5,633 nucleotides of DNA from Pirellulales bacterium (GTDB taxonomy: Bacteria > Planctomycetota > Planctomycetia > Pirellulales > Thermoguttaceae): NCBI GenBank assembly GCA_030605745.1, contig JAUWHT010000094.1, positions 1 through 5,633 of the forward strand. The letters run 5' to 3'. Position 1 is the first letter of the stretch. Every line of letters starts with the position of its first letter. The position numbers were made by a program, and so were the translations under genes. Positions 1 through 5,544 of this stretch are shown here, one piece after another. Under the pieces are notes generated by a model, which saw nothing but the letters and a program-made list of their open reading frames with translations, made no database searches and had not been told where the DNA came from.

Positions 1-129
1 CTGGCGTACATCCAGTATCCGGCTCATGTCAGCGACCTGCAGCGAGAGGACTGGGCCGAACAACGAGAAAATGTTCTAACATCAGTATTAGACCGCTATA
101 AACCCAAGAAATCCTTGCCAACATCGTGA
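1..129 (+). CDS. 3' end of an unidentified protein gene (partial)
   Basis: The first base is already in frame with an open reading frame that runs 42 codons to a TGA at 127-129. The visible tail begins LAYIQYPAHVSDLQ and ends KPKKSLPTS. It is hydrophilic and charged, with an ERENVL-like helix-forming stretch and a Lys-rich end, as expected of the C-terminus of a soluble protein. There is no membrane segment and no motif I recognise, so no function is offered. The start lies outside the window. No hairpin followed by a T-run is visible after the stop. That the frame is real rests on its being open to the window edge and on its normal amino-acid composition; a chance open stretch of this length is possible. 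Confidence 0.5.
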   Translation: MAYIQYPAHVSDLQREDWAEQRENVLTSVLDRYKPKKSLPTS

Positions 130-527
130 GGCACTACCGAACTTCGAGGGGGTAGAATAGCTGTGGAGCAAAAGCTGTCAGGAATCTTTTGTTAACGATT
201 TAGGCTTTGTTCCACGCATCATCATCCCCCGGTTGGATCGTCCGTCTGAAACTCGATACTCGTAAGTGCTTTTCTGATAACCGGTTAGGTCGGTTCGTGC
301 TCGGGGGGTATAGGTCTGAAACTGGGTGAAGTTCGGGCCGGTTTCCTCGTCGTAAGTAGTTACCGGCAAACGACTTGCAAACAGAAATCCCCAGCCCCAA
401 AATCCGTGACGGTCAGCAAGATTTTTCGGGCTTGCGGACCCTCTACAGTCGCGTTGCCCCATGATATGCTAATAACCATTGTTTGCTACAAGTGGCCTCA
501 GGACAACAGATTGAAAGGACCGAATGG
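130..527. other. gene-poor interval with weak overlapping ORFs
   Basis: No convincing gene lies here. On the minus strand a 94-codon frame (462 down to 178) and a 66-codon frame (400 down to 200) overlap in different registers. A third minus-strand register is also open over a short stretch near 225-290. The 94-codon product begins MGQRDCRGSASPKN and contains TTYDEETGPNFTQFQTYTP; I recognise no family in it. Its ATG at 462 has no Shine-Dalgarno and an in-frame stop just upstream. Several half-open registers side by side would fit either decayed coding sequence or chance. An ACCGGTT palindrome occurs near 281-287. I could not find a well-spaced sigma-70 promoter for the gene starting at 528. 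Confidence 0.4.
178..462 (-). CDS. doubtful small ORF, 94 aa, hypothetical
   Basis: This is an open frame from ATG at 462 to a TGA at 178-180. The product has no signal peptide, no membrane segment and no recognisable domain; its middle is rich in Thr, Tyr and Pro. Evidence against a real gene: there is no ribosome binding site upstream of the ATG, a second long frame overlaps it on the same strand, and its third codon positions are less GC-biased than those of neighbouring genes. Evidence for it: this stretch otherwise has no gene, and the composition (acidic, aromatic, Gln/Thr) is not absurd for a surface protein. I list it only because it is the longest frame in the interval; it may be a remnant. 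Confidence 0.15.
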   Translation of the reverse strand: MGQRDCRGSASPKNLADRHGFWGWGFLFASRLPVTTYDEETGPNFTQFQTYTPRARTDLTGYQKSTYEYRVSDGRSNRGMMMRGTKPKSLTKDS

Positions 528-1274
528 ATGAATAAGACAAGATTTCACCGTCGTCACTTCCTGAAAGCGGGGGCCGCGGGGGCCGCAGGAATCGTCCTAA
601 GAGGGCCACACGCGGCGTGGGCGACTAATCCCGGATTGCTGAGAATTGAAGAACCGTTCCACGGGGCCGTCCTCAACCATCGTCACGGGCGCCAGACGTC
701 GGACGGGCTGACGATCCAGGTGACCGGGGGTGCCCCGCTGGGAGATCGCGTGCTGGTCAACGGCAAACCGGCTGAGCGGGCGGGCACCGCCTTTTCCGCC
801 GAATTGCTCTTACGCGAAACAGAGACCGACATCGTTGCGGCCTCGGAAGGCAGCTATGGGTACGGGGAGCATCAGGTGCGCGTGGTCTGGGACAAGCATT
901 CCAAACCACGGTATCGTTTCGCCATCGATGATAACATCTTTTTCTTACGGGATATCGCGCAGAACAACTACCGCTCGCTGTTCGACTGTTTCTATCTGGA
1001 CATGCTCCGTGGGCTCCATCGTGAGTACGGGACTCTGTTCGCTCTGAACATCTACTTCGCCACCAATGACGGATTATTTGATCTGACGCGGTTTCCCGAC
1101 CGCTACAAGAAGGAGTGGCGGGACAACGCCGACTGGCTGAAGCTTGCCTTCCATGCCCACGCGGATCAGCCCGACCGACCCTACCAGTACGCCTCGCCGC
1201 AGAAGTTGATCGCCGACTTTGACAAGGTCGCTGAGCAGATCCACCGCTTCGCGGGCGAGGTGCGTGGGGGCTAG
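528..1274 (+). CDS. Tat-exported polysaccharide-deacetylase-like protein, C-terminally truncated
   Basis: The 248-residue product starts at ATG 528, chosen because AAAGGA (514-519) sits 8 nt upstream and the Tat signal follows at once. An in-frame TTG at 483 would add 15 residues with no purpose. The leader has RRHFLK (residues 8-13), a hydrophobic Ala/Gly run and a probable cleavage after AWA (about 32), so export is expected. Residues about 37-125 look like a beta-sandwich domain. From about 128 comes a segment with FAIDDN (Asp134-Asp135), and later LAFHAHAD (His209, His211), placed as in NodB-like polysaccharide deacetylase barrels, where Asp and His bind the metal. From memory, relatives continue for well over 100 residues beyond the IHRFAGE segment. 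Here TAG follows RFAGEVRGG, so the second half of the barrel is missing. It may be a pseudogene. Substrate unknown. Confidence 0.7.
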   Translation: MNKTRFHRRHFLKAGAAGAAGIVLRGPHAAWATNPGLLRIEEPFHGAVLNHRHGRQTSDGLTIQVTGGAPLGDRVLVNGKPAERAGTAFSAELLLRETETDIVAASEGSYGYGEHQVRVVWDKHSKPRYRFAIDDNIFFLRDIAQNNYRSLFDCFYLDMLRGLHREYGTLFALNIYFATNDGLFDLTRFPDRYKKEWRDNADWLKLAFHAHADQPDRPYQYASPQKLIADFDKVAEQIHRFAGEVRGG

Positions 1275-1342
1275 AATTGATATATGGTGATTTTGTGCGT
1301 GTGGTTTGGTTCCTTTTCTTCAGACTGGGAGGGTTTTGTGCG

Positions 1343-1657
1343 ATGAAGAGTCTCGCTTGCGTAGCTGCGATGTTGGTTGTGTTGTTGGCCGGTTCGACGG
1401 CAATGGGCGCTTGGACGTATGTCGCGCCGGCGCCGATGGTGGTCCATGCGTACTATCCGCCTGGTCCGGTGTGTGCGTATCCGGCCCCGATGGTGGCCGC
1501 TCCGGCGCATGTAGTCTATCGTGTTCCATACACGGTCTATCGTGCCCCAGTGGTTGTCCCGACAACCGTTTGGTACCCGCCGCCGGTGGTGGTCTACCCG
1601 AAGGTGTTCATCCCCGGCCAGCCGGTCCGCAACGTGCTCCGCGCGGTGCTGCCGTAG
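1343..1657 (+). CDS. small exported Val/Pro/Tyr-rich protein
   Basis: The 104-residue product begins MKSLACVAAMLVVLLAG. This is a classical Sec signal peptide with a Lys, a hydrophobic core at about 4-17 and likely cleavage near residue 22-23 (AMGA/W). The ATG at 1343 was chosen because GGGAGGG (1327-1333) lies 9 nt upstream; the same frame is open back to 1277 but would bury the signal peptide. The mature part is low complexity, with recurring VVY, VYR.P, PPVVV and YPPP units, and no Cys after the signal. It ends with a more specific tail containing KVFIPGQPVRNVLRAV. From memory, similar short proteins with a PGQPVRN-type tail recur in planctomycetes; their function is unknown. A cell-surface or wall-associated role is only a guess. 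Overlapping frames here are shadows. Confidence 0.75.
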   Translation: MKSLACVAAMLVVLLAGSTAMGAWTYVAPAPMVVHAYYPPGPVCAYPAPMVAAPAHVVYRVPYTVYRAPVVVPTTVWYPPPVVVYPKVFIPGQPVRNVLRAVLP

Positions 1658-1662
1658 GAATA

Positions 1663-1711
1663 GGGGCGAGGGGTCAGGGATCAGGGGCCAGGGGCGAGGG
1701 GCGAGTGAGTA
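1663..1711 (+). repeat. heptanucleotide tandem repeat, GGGGNNA x6 plus a degenerate copy
   Basis: Immediately after the stop of the small exported protein gene there are six consecutive 7-mers: GGGGCGA, GGGGTCA, GGGATCA, GGGGCCA, GGGGCGA and GGGGCGA (1663-1704), then a degenerate GTGAGTA (1705-1711). The first and last two units are identical. Six evenly spaced G-runs of three or four on the plus strand could form a G-quadruplex in single-stranded DNA or in the mRNA 3' end. Short heptamer repeats in intergenic DNA are known in cyanobacteria and are, from memory, common in planctomycetes. The array is short and non-coding in the frames considered. Confidence 0.8.
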
Positions 1712-1720
1712 TCGCCCATC

Positions 1721-1775
1721 GTAGCACAGGCATCTCGCCTGTGCTTTTCAGCCACGGGCCGGAAGCCTGTGCTAC
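1721..1775. repeat. GTAGCACAGGC inverted repeat, REP-like intergenic element
   Basis: Perfect 11-bp arms GTAGCACAGGC (1721-1731) and GCCTGTGCTAC (1765-1775) flank a 33-bp centre. The left arm is also the first half of a tight hairpin: GCACAGGC (1724-1731), loop ATCTC, GCCTGTGC (1737-1744). The element can thus fold either as one long stem or as a short left hairpin. From memory, variants of 'GTAGCACAGGC..GCCTGTGCTAC' are scattered between genes of many planctomycetes, so this is probably one copy of a dispersed family. No transposase for it is visible in the window. It could also act as a transcript end for the upstream gene, but no T-run follows directly. Confidence 0.7.
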
Positions 1776-1793
1776 GGATGTCCCCTTTTCTTC
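1776..1793 (+). repeat. short dispersed motif, copy A (GGATGTCCCCTTTTCTTC)
   Basis: This 18-base stretch begins directly after the right arm of the GTAGCACAGGC inverted repeat. It matches a minus-strand copy at 3319-3336 at 17 of 18 bases, and a plus-strand copy at 4499-4516 apart from one extra C and one extra T. All three copies lie outside genes. Confidence 0.5.
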
Positions 1794-1812
1794 TTCGTCG
1801 AGATTCGGCTAC

Positions 1813-1841
1813 TTGACCAGGTTTCGGATCTATGCGATAAT
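1813..1841 (+). promoter_or_regulatory. sigma-70-like promoter for the Gfo/Idh/MocA gene
   Basis: TTGACC (1813-1818) and GATAAT (1836-1841) are separated by exactly 17 bases. Each differs from the consensus TTGACA or TATAAT at one position. Transcription would start near 1848, leaving an untranslated leader of about 90 nt before the ATG at 1938. This is the best promoter match I found in the window. Confidence 0.6.
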
Positions 1842-1864
1842 GGAATAATCGCTCATGGGTAGGA

Positions 1865-1881
1865 CTTCGGCACGGCCGAAG
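1865..1881 (+). promoter_or_regulatory. leader hairpin, 7-bp stem and 3-nt loop
   Basis: CTTCGGC (1865-1871), loop ACG, GCCGAAG (1875-1881): a perfect GC-rich stem inside the predicted leader of the oxidoreductase gene, 56 nt before its ATG. No T-run follows, so it is not an intrinsic terminator. It could stabilise the mRNA 5' end or be an operator palindrome. Confidence 0.4.
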
Positions 1882-1937
1882 GCCCGTCGGTGGTTACCGA
1901 TTTGAGTACCCGTTCACTATCAAGCTGGGAGAATGAC

Positions 1938-3299
1938 ATGACTCAATCCAACGATGCTTCGCACGCCACTCGCCGACAGTTCCTTCAACGAAGCGGCTCG
2001 CTGGCTGCGGGTGCGGCTGCGCTTGACAGTATGGCGCGCACCGTCCACGCTGCTGAGGACAACACGATTCGCCTGGCGCTTATTGGCTGCGGCGGGCGTG
2101 GTTCCGGCGCCGTGCGCGACGCGCTCTCCGTTCGCGATTGCGGACCGGTTAAGTTGTACGCGATGGCCGATCTGTTGAAAGGCAAGATATCCTCGTCGCA
2201 CAAGGCTCTCGAGAAGCAGTTTGGCGACAAGGTCGACGTTCCGGAGGACCGCAGGTTCGTCGGCTTCGACGCTTACCGCAAGGCAATCGACATACTCAGG
2301 CCCGGCGACATTGCCATGTGCACCACACGGGCCTACATCCGGCCGGTCCACGTCGAGTATGCCATCAAGAAGGGCATCAACGTCTTTATGGAAAAACCGT
2401 TCGCGCCCGATCCGGGCGGCCTACACCGGTTGCTCCGTGCGGGCGAGGAGGCGGATAAGAAGAACGTCAAGATCGCCGCCGGGCTCCAGTGCCGTCACTC
2501 TCCGGCACGCCAGGCGTTGATTGATAAGATCCGCGACGGCGCCATGGGCGACATACCATTGATCCGCGCCAACCGCCTCGGCGGCGCCGGATGGCTCGGC
2601 AATCAGGGCGACAAGGCCAATGACCTGATGAGTCAACTCCAATTCGGGAGAAGTCATCTGTACTGGGTCGGCTCGGGCCACATGGTCGATAACTTGATCC
2701 ACCAGATCGACGAGTGCTGCTGGATCAAGGACGCCTGGCCGGTTGCTGCGCACGGTCTGGGCGGACGCGTCCCCGGGAGCACGGATTGCGGCCAGAACAT
2801 CGATGTCTACTCCATCGAGTACACCTTCGCCGACGGAACTAAGGCGTTCTGCGGTTTTCGCCGAATCAAAGGCACCCGCACCGACTTTGCCACCTATATC
2901 CACGGCACCAAATGCGCCGCACAGTTCTCCGGCAATATCCACGCTCCCACCGTCCACATGTACAAAGACCAACGGACCAAGAAGGACAACATCGCCTGGA
3001 AGCCCACTAAGGACGCTTTTAGCCCTTGGCAGTACGAATGGAACGACTTCATCGCCAGCATCCGCAACGATCGGCCTCACAACGAGTGCAAACGTGCGGT
3101 CTACTCCGACCTCACCACGCTCATGGGCCGCGCCGCTTGCCACATCGGCCAAGCCGTTACGTGGGACGACATGATGAAGTCGAACTTCCAGTTCTGCGAC
3201 TACCTCGACACGTTGAGCCACGACAGTCCTGCCCCTGTCAAAGCCGACGAAAACGGCCAATTCCCCGTGCCGATCCCGGGCTCGTGGACGGAGGTTTGA
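1938..3299 (+). CDS. Tat-exported Gfo/Idh/MocA family oxidoreductase
   Basis: The product has 453 residues. ATG 1938 was chosen over an in-frame GTG at 1890 because GGGAGAA (1927-1933) precedes it and the Tat leader begins there: TRRQFLQRSG (11-20), an Ala-rich core, likely cleavage after VHAA (about 39). A Rossmann NAD(P)-binding fold follows, with LALIGCGGRGSG (46-57). MEKPF (151-155) carries the Lys typical of the family's active site. The C-terminal half holds DNLIHQIDECCW (251-262), with the conserved His255 and Asp258, and a long beta-sheet domain. The end, PVPIPGSWTEV, is typical of planctomycete members. Family enzymes oxidise or reduce sugars, cyclitols or sugar-nucleotides. A Tat leader on a cofactor-dependent enzyme suggests export after folding with bound cofactor. 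Substrate unknown. It has its own promoter-like sequence, and a convergent gene lies 41 bp downstream. Confidence 0.92.
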   Translation: MTQSNDASHATRRQFLQRSGSLAAGAAALDSMARTVHAAEDNTIRLALIGCGGRGSGAVRDALSVRDCGPVKLYAMADLLKGKISSSHKALEKQFGDKVDVPEDRRFVGFDAYRKAIDILRPGDIAMCTTRAYIRPVHVEYAIKKGINVFMEKPFAPDPGGLHRLLRAGEEADKKNVKIAAGLQCRHSPARQALIDKIRDGAMGDIPLIRANRLGGAGWLGNQGDKANDLMSQLQFGRSHLYWVGSGHMVDNLIHQIDECCWIKDAWPVAAHGLGGRVPGSTDCGQNIDVYSIEYTFADGTKAFCGFRRIKGTRTDFATYIHGTKCAAQFSGNIHAPTVHMYKDQRTKKDNIAWKPTKDAFSPWQYEWNDFIASIRNDRPHNECKRAVYSDLTTLMGRAACHIGQAVTWDDMMKSNFQFCDYLDTLSHDSPAPVKADENGQFPVPIPGSWTEV

Positions 3300-3319
3300 G
3301 AGAGGTGTTGAGAGAGGTG
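3296..3319 (+). repeat. 12-bp perfect tandem duplication across the stop codon
   Basis: TTGAGAGAGGTG occurs at 3296-3307 and again at 3308-3319. The unit includes the TGA stop of the oxidoreductase gene (3297-3299), so a second in-frame TGA follows 12 nt later (3309-3311). It looks like a replication-slippage product. Confidence 0.75.
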
Positions 3320-3336
3320 AAGAAAAGGTGACATCC
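3319..3336 (-). repeat. short dispersed motif, copy B (minus strand)
   Basis: Read on the minus strand this is GGATGTCACCTTTTCTTC, one mismatch from copy A at 1776-1793. It is preceded by GT, as in copy C (4497-4498). It lies in the 41-bp gap between the two convergent genes, just after the stop of the minus-strand gene. Confidence 0.5.
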
Positions 3337-3340
3337 ACAT

Positions 3341-4381
3341 TTAGCCTCGCCAGGGCCGTTTGCGGCTGCGGAACTTGCGCAGGCTGTCGATGGCGATCTT
3401 CACGTCGGTCTCGACCTGGAAGTCGAACATTCCTGCGATGATGAAATCGGCTCCGTGGCGATAGACATAGCGAAACGCTTTCCGCGGCATGATCGCCCCA
3501 GCCGCCATCACTTTGAACGCCACCCAGGGCACCTCGACCGTTTCCATGAAGGCCGCCGTCTCCTCGGGATTATTGCACCACATGCCGTCGTTGTTTGCGT
3601 TATGGTCGGCCGGATGCGCCTTCATCCAGTCATATTCTTTCCGGCTTTCCTTGGGCGTGGCCGACCAGTACTGGTCCGTGTGGAAGGTTTTGACGTAGTA
3701 ATCGGGGTTGATCTTGTTCTTCTCGCAAGCGATGGGCACATTCAGCGAGTGGCTTCCGACACCGGCGGGCACGCCCTGGGCTTTGATCAGGTCGACCATC
3801 TGCCCGATCACATCCATCTTGCCGCCGTTCATCATGTGTCTGTCGGTCACCCCGCCGTGCGAATACAACAGCGTGGCACCCAGATCGACCTGGCGTTTAA
3901 TAGCCTCATTCATCTTGGTCTTGTCCTCGAAGAGTGGGATACAGATCATGGTTTGAATCTTCGCGGCGCGACGTTGGTTGTACTTCAGCACCGCATCCCA
4001 GCACTTAGGGTCCAACTGGATCGTATTGATGCCGCACGCCTGGGCAAGTTCCAAAGTCTCGAAGATTTTTGGCTCGGTGTTGTAGGACGTGAATAGCTTG
4101 GAGGTATACATCAGGTCACGACTATGGGCCCAACCGCCGATCAGGTTGCCGCCGATGAAAAGCCGGCTGACCGACACGTTGCCGATCTTGCCGCACGGCA
4201 GGCTGCCGGGTGGAATGTCGGTTTTGGGCGTTTCAGTCTTGCTCTGACTGGTCTCGGCAACCCCGTCTTGCATAGCGGCCAGGAGGGTATTCTCCTCGAT
4301 GCTGCCGTATGCAGCGCCCATTCCAGCCGCTCCTAGTACGCCTCTGGCCAGGAAACACCGACGGTCAGTTCTGTCTGCAAT
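3341..4381 (-). CDS. Tat-exported aldo/keto-reductase-like TIM-barrel protein, probable ATT start
   Basis: The product has 346 residues if begun at ATT 4381. The first ATG (4321) would cut a clear Tat signal in half: the frame upstream of it reads ADRTDRRCFLARGVLGAAG, with Arg7-Arg8 and a hydrophobic run. An in-frame TAA lies three codons before the ATT, and no ATG, GTG or TTG lies between. AAAGAGG (4397-4391) sits 9 nt before the ATT. After the leader comes a Thr/Ser/Lys-rich linker. Then CGKIGNVSVSRLFIGGNLIGGW (about residues 63-84) resembles the first strand of aldo/keto reductases, and GADFIIAGMFDFQVETDV near the end resembles their last strand and helix. I could not identify the usual Asp-Tyr-Lys-His catalytic set, so it may not be a reductase. 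It contains HSLNVP and many His/Asp residues. Convergent with the oxidoreductase gene and divergent from the hydrolase gene; function unknown. Confidence 0.75.
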   Translation of the reverse strand: MADRTDRRCFLARGVLGAAGMGAAYGSIEENTLLAAMQDGVAETSQSKTETPKTDIPPGSLPCGKIGNVSVSRLFIGGNLIGGWAHSRDLMYTSKLFTSYNTEPKIFETLELAQACGINTIQLDPKCWDAVLKYNQRRAAKIQTMICIPLFEDKTKMNEAIKRQVDLGATLLYSHGGVTDRHMMNGGKMDVIGQMVDLIKAQGVPAGVGSHSLNVPIACEKNKINPDYYVKTFHTDQYWSATPKESRKEYDWMKAHPADHNANNDGMWCNNPEETAAFMETVEVPWVAFKVMAAGAIMPRKAFRYVYRHGADFIIAGMFDFQVETDVKIAIDSLRKFRSRKRPWRG

Positions 4382-4397
4382 TTTTGGTTACCTCTTT
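4379..4397 (-). promoter_or_regulatory. Shine-Dalgarno site deciding an ATT start
   Basis: On the minus strand AAAGAGG (4397-4391) is followed by a 9-nt spacer and ATT (4381-4379), which opens the frame containing the Tat signal. Neither ATG 4321 nor any nearby alternative has such a site at the right distance. Confidence 0.5.
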
Positions 4398-4529
4398 ATT
4401 TGAACCCAGTGGTATGGTAATACTGGTGATAGTGCTGCCCATACTATTCTAAGCATGCCGGAAGTATACGATGATCTGCCGCTGGTGTCAAGAATAGTGG
4501 ATGTCCCCCTTTTTCTCAAGGAACCCACC
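4382..4529. other. divergent intergenic region
   Basis: This stretch must carry the promoters of both the minus-strand AKR-like gene and the plus-strand hydrolase gene. I found no pair of -35 and -10 boxes with good spacing in either direction. It contains ATAGT (4429-4433) and ACTAT (4443-4447) as small inverted arms, a GTATAC palindrome (4464-4469), and copy C of the dispersed motif. It is more AT-rich than the flanking genes, as expected of a control region. Confidence 0.4.
4499..4516 (+). repeat. short dispersed motif, copy C
   Basis: GGATGTCCCCCTTTTTCT, preceded by GT as in copy B. It differs from copy A by an extra C and an extra T. It ends just before the Shine-Dalgarno of the hydrolase gene (AAGGAA, 4518-4523), so it would lie in that gene's leader. 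Confidence 0.4.
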
Positions 4530-5480
4530 ATGCGAGATATCCGAATCGCTGCGGCGCAGTTCGAGTGCCGTGATGGCGACAAAGATTACAACTTCGGCCG
4601 GATCGAAGCGCTGGCCCGATGTGCCGTTGAGCAGGGGGCCGAGATCGTCAGCTTTCACGAAGGCTGCATTACCGGCTATACGTTCATCCAGGACCTCTCG
4701 CGCGAGCAGCTTGAAGAGCTTGCCGAGCCGGTTCCCGAGGGGCCGAGCACCGAAAGATTGATCGAGCTTTCTCGGCAGTGCGGCGTGCCCTTGCTGGCCG
4801 GGCTGCTCGAGCGGCACGACGGCAAGCTGTACAACACCTACATCGCGGTTGCGCCTGAGGGCTTTGTGACCAGGTTCCGCAAGCTGCATGCATTCGTCAG
4901 CAAGCACCTAAGCTGGGGTGACGAGTTCGTGGTCTTCGATCTGTGCGGCGTTCGCTGTAGCATCCTGATATGCTACGACAACAACCTGGTCGAGAACCCG
5001 CGGATCGTGGCCCTAAAGGGCGCTGAGGTGGTGTTCGCGCCGCACGTAACCTGCGGCCTGCCCAGTCCGATGCCCGGTCGCGGCAAGATCGACAAGCGGC
5101 TCTGGGACAACCGCCATCGCGACCCGGTGCCGCTGCGGATGGAGTTCGACGGCCCTAAGGGCCGCGGCTGGCTGATGCGCTGGCTGCCCACCCGGGCGTA
5201 TGAAAACGGCCTCTACTACGTGTTCACCAACCCGGTGGGCGTGGACCACGACACGATCAAGCCGGGCTGCGCAATGGTGATCGACCCATTCGGTGAGATC
5301 ATCGCCGAGTCGCGGGCATTGGGCGACGACGTGGTGGTCGGGCTGTGCACACCGGAGAAGATCGACCTGAGCGGCGGCCGACGTTACATCAAGGCCCGAC
5401 GCCCGGAACTCTACAGCAAACTCTCCGAGCCGCTCCCCGAAGGCCAAAAGCCCGAGGTCAACCCCGGCTGGCGAATGTGA
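4530..5480 (+). CDS. carbon-nitrogen hydrolase, nitrilase superfamily
   Basis: The product has 316 residues. ATG 4530 was chosen over in-frame ATG 4455 because AAGGAA (4518-4523) lies 6 nt upstream and the family's first strand (IRIAAAQFEC) starts there. The catalytic triad is visible and in order: Glu44 in SFHEGCITGY, Lys118 in FRKLH and Cys148 in ILICYDNN. RAYENGLYYVFTN (222-234) and DPFGEIIAES are also typical. The family cleaves non-peptide C-N bonds of amides, carbamoyl compounds or nitriles, releasing ammonia through a Cys thioester. ICYDNN, where many members have CYD followed by an FPE-like segment, and a long Arg/Lys-rich stretch at about 183-217, set it apart from well-known amidases, so the substrate cannot be named. 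No signal peptide, so cytoplasmic. It is divergent from the AKR-like gene and appears to be a single-gene unit. Confidence 0.93.
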   Translation: MRDIRIAAAQFECRDGDKDYNFGRIEALARCAVEQGAEIVSFHEGCITGYTFIQDLSREQLEELAEPVPEGPSTERLIELSRQCGVPLLAGLLERHDGKLYNTYIAVAPEGFVTRFRKLHAFVSKHLSWGDEFVVFDLCGVRCSILICYDNNLVENPRIVALKGAEVVFAPHVTCGLPSPMPGRGKIDKRLWDNRHRDPVPLRMEFDGPKGRGWLMRWLPTRAYENGLYYVFTNPVGVDHDTIKPGCAMVIDPFGEIIAESRALGDDVVVGLCTPEKIDLSGGRRYIKARRPELYSKLSEPLPEGQKPEVNPGWRM

Positions 5481-5544
5481 TGGCCGCTCGCAGCTAAGTT
5501 CAAGTTTTGCACATTTTCGGGCTCGAAATGTAGCTGAAATGGTA

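Noticed and set aside
1721..1775. CRISPR-like repeat or an intrinsic terminator
   Set aside because: There is only one inverted-repeat copy with no spacers or evenly spaced direct repeats, and no T-run directly follows the stem.
1306..1848. 180-codon plus-strand frame overlapping the small exported protein
   Set aside because: It runs through the heptamer array and the inverted repeat, lacks a ribosome site and signal peptide, and the overlapping frame has both.
2421..3338. 305-codon minus-strand open frame
   Set aside because: It is antisense to the well-supported Gfo/Idh/MocA gene and arises from its GC-rich third positions; the product has no recognisable domain.
3455..4096. 213-codon plus-strand open frame
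   Set aside because: Antisense shadow of the AKR-like gene; His/Asp-rich composition typical of a reversed frame.
4441..4480. tRNA or small RNA gene in the divergent region
   Set aside because: Only 5-6 bp palindromes are present; no cloverleaf or conserved RNA motif is visible.
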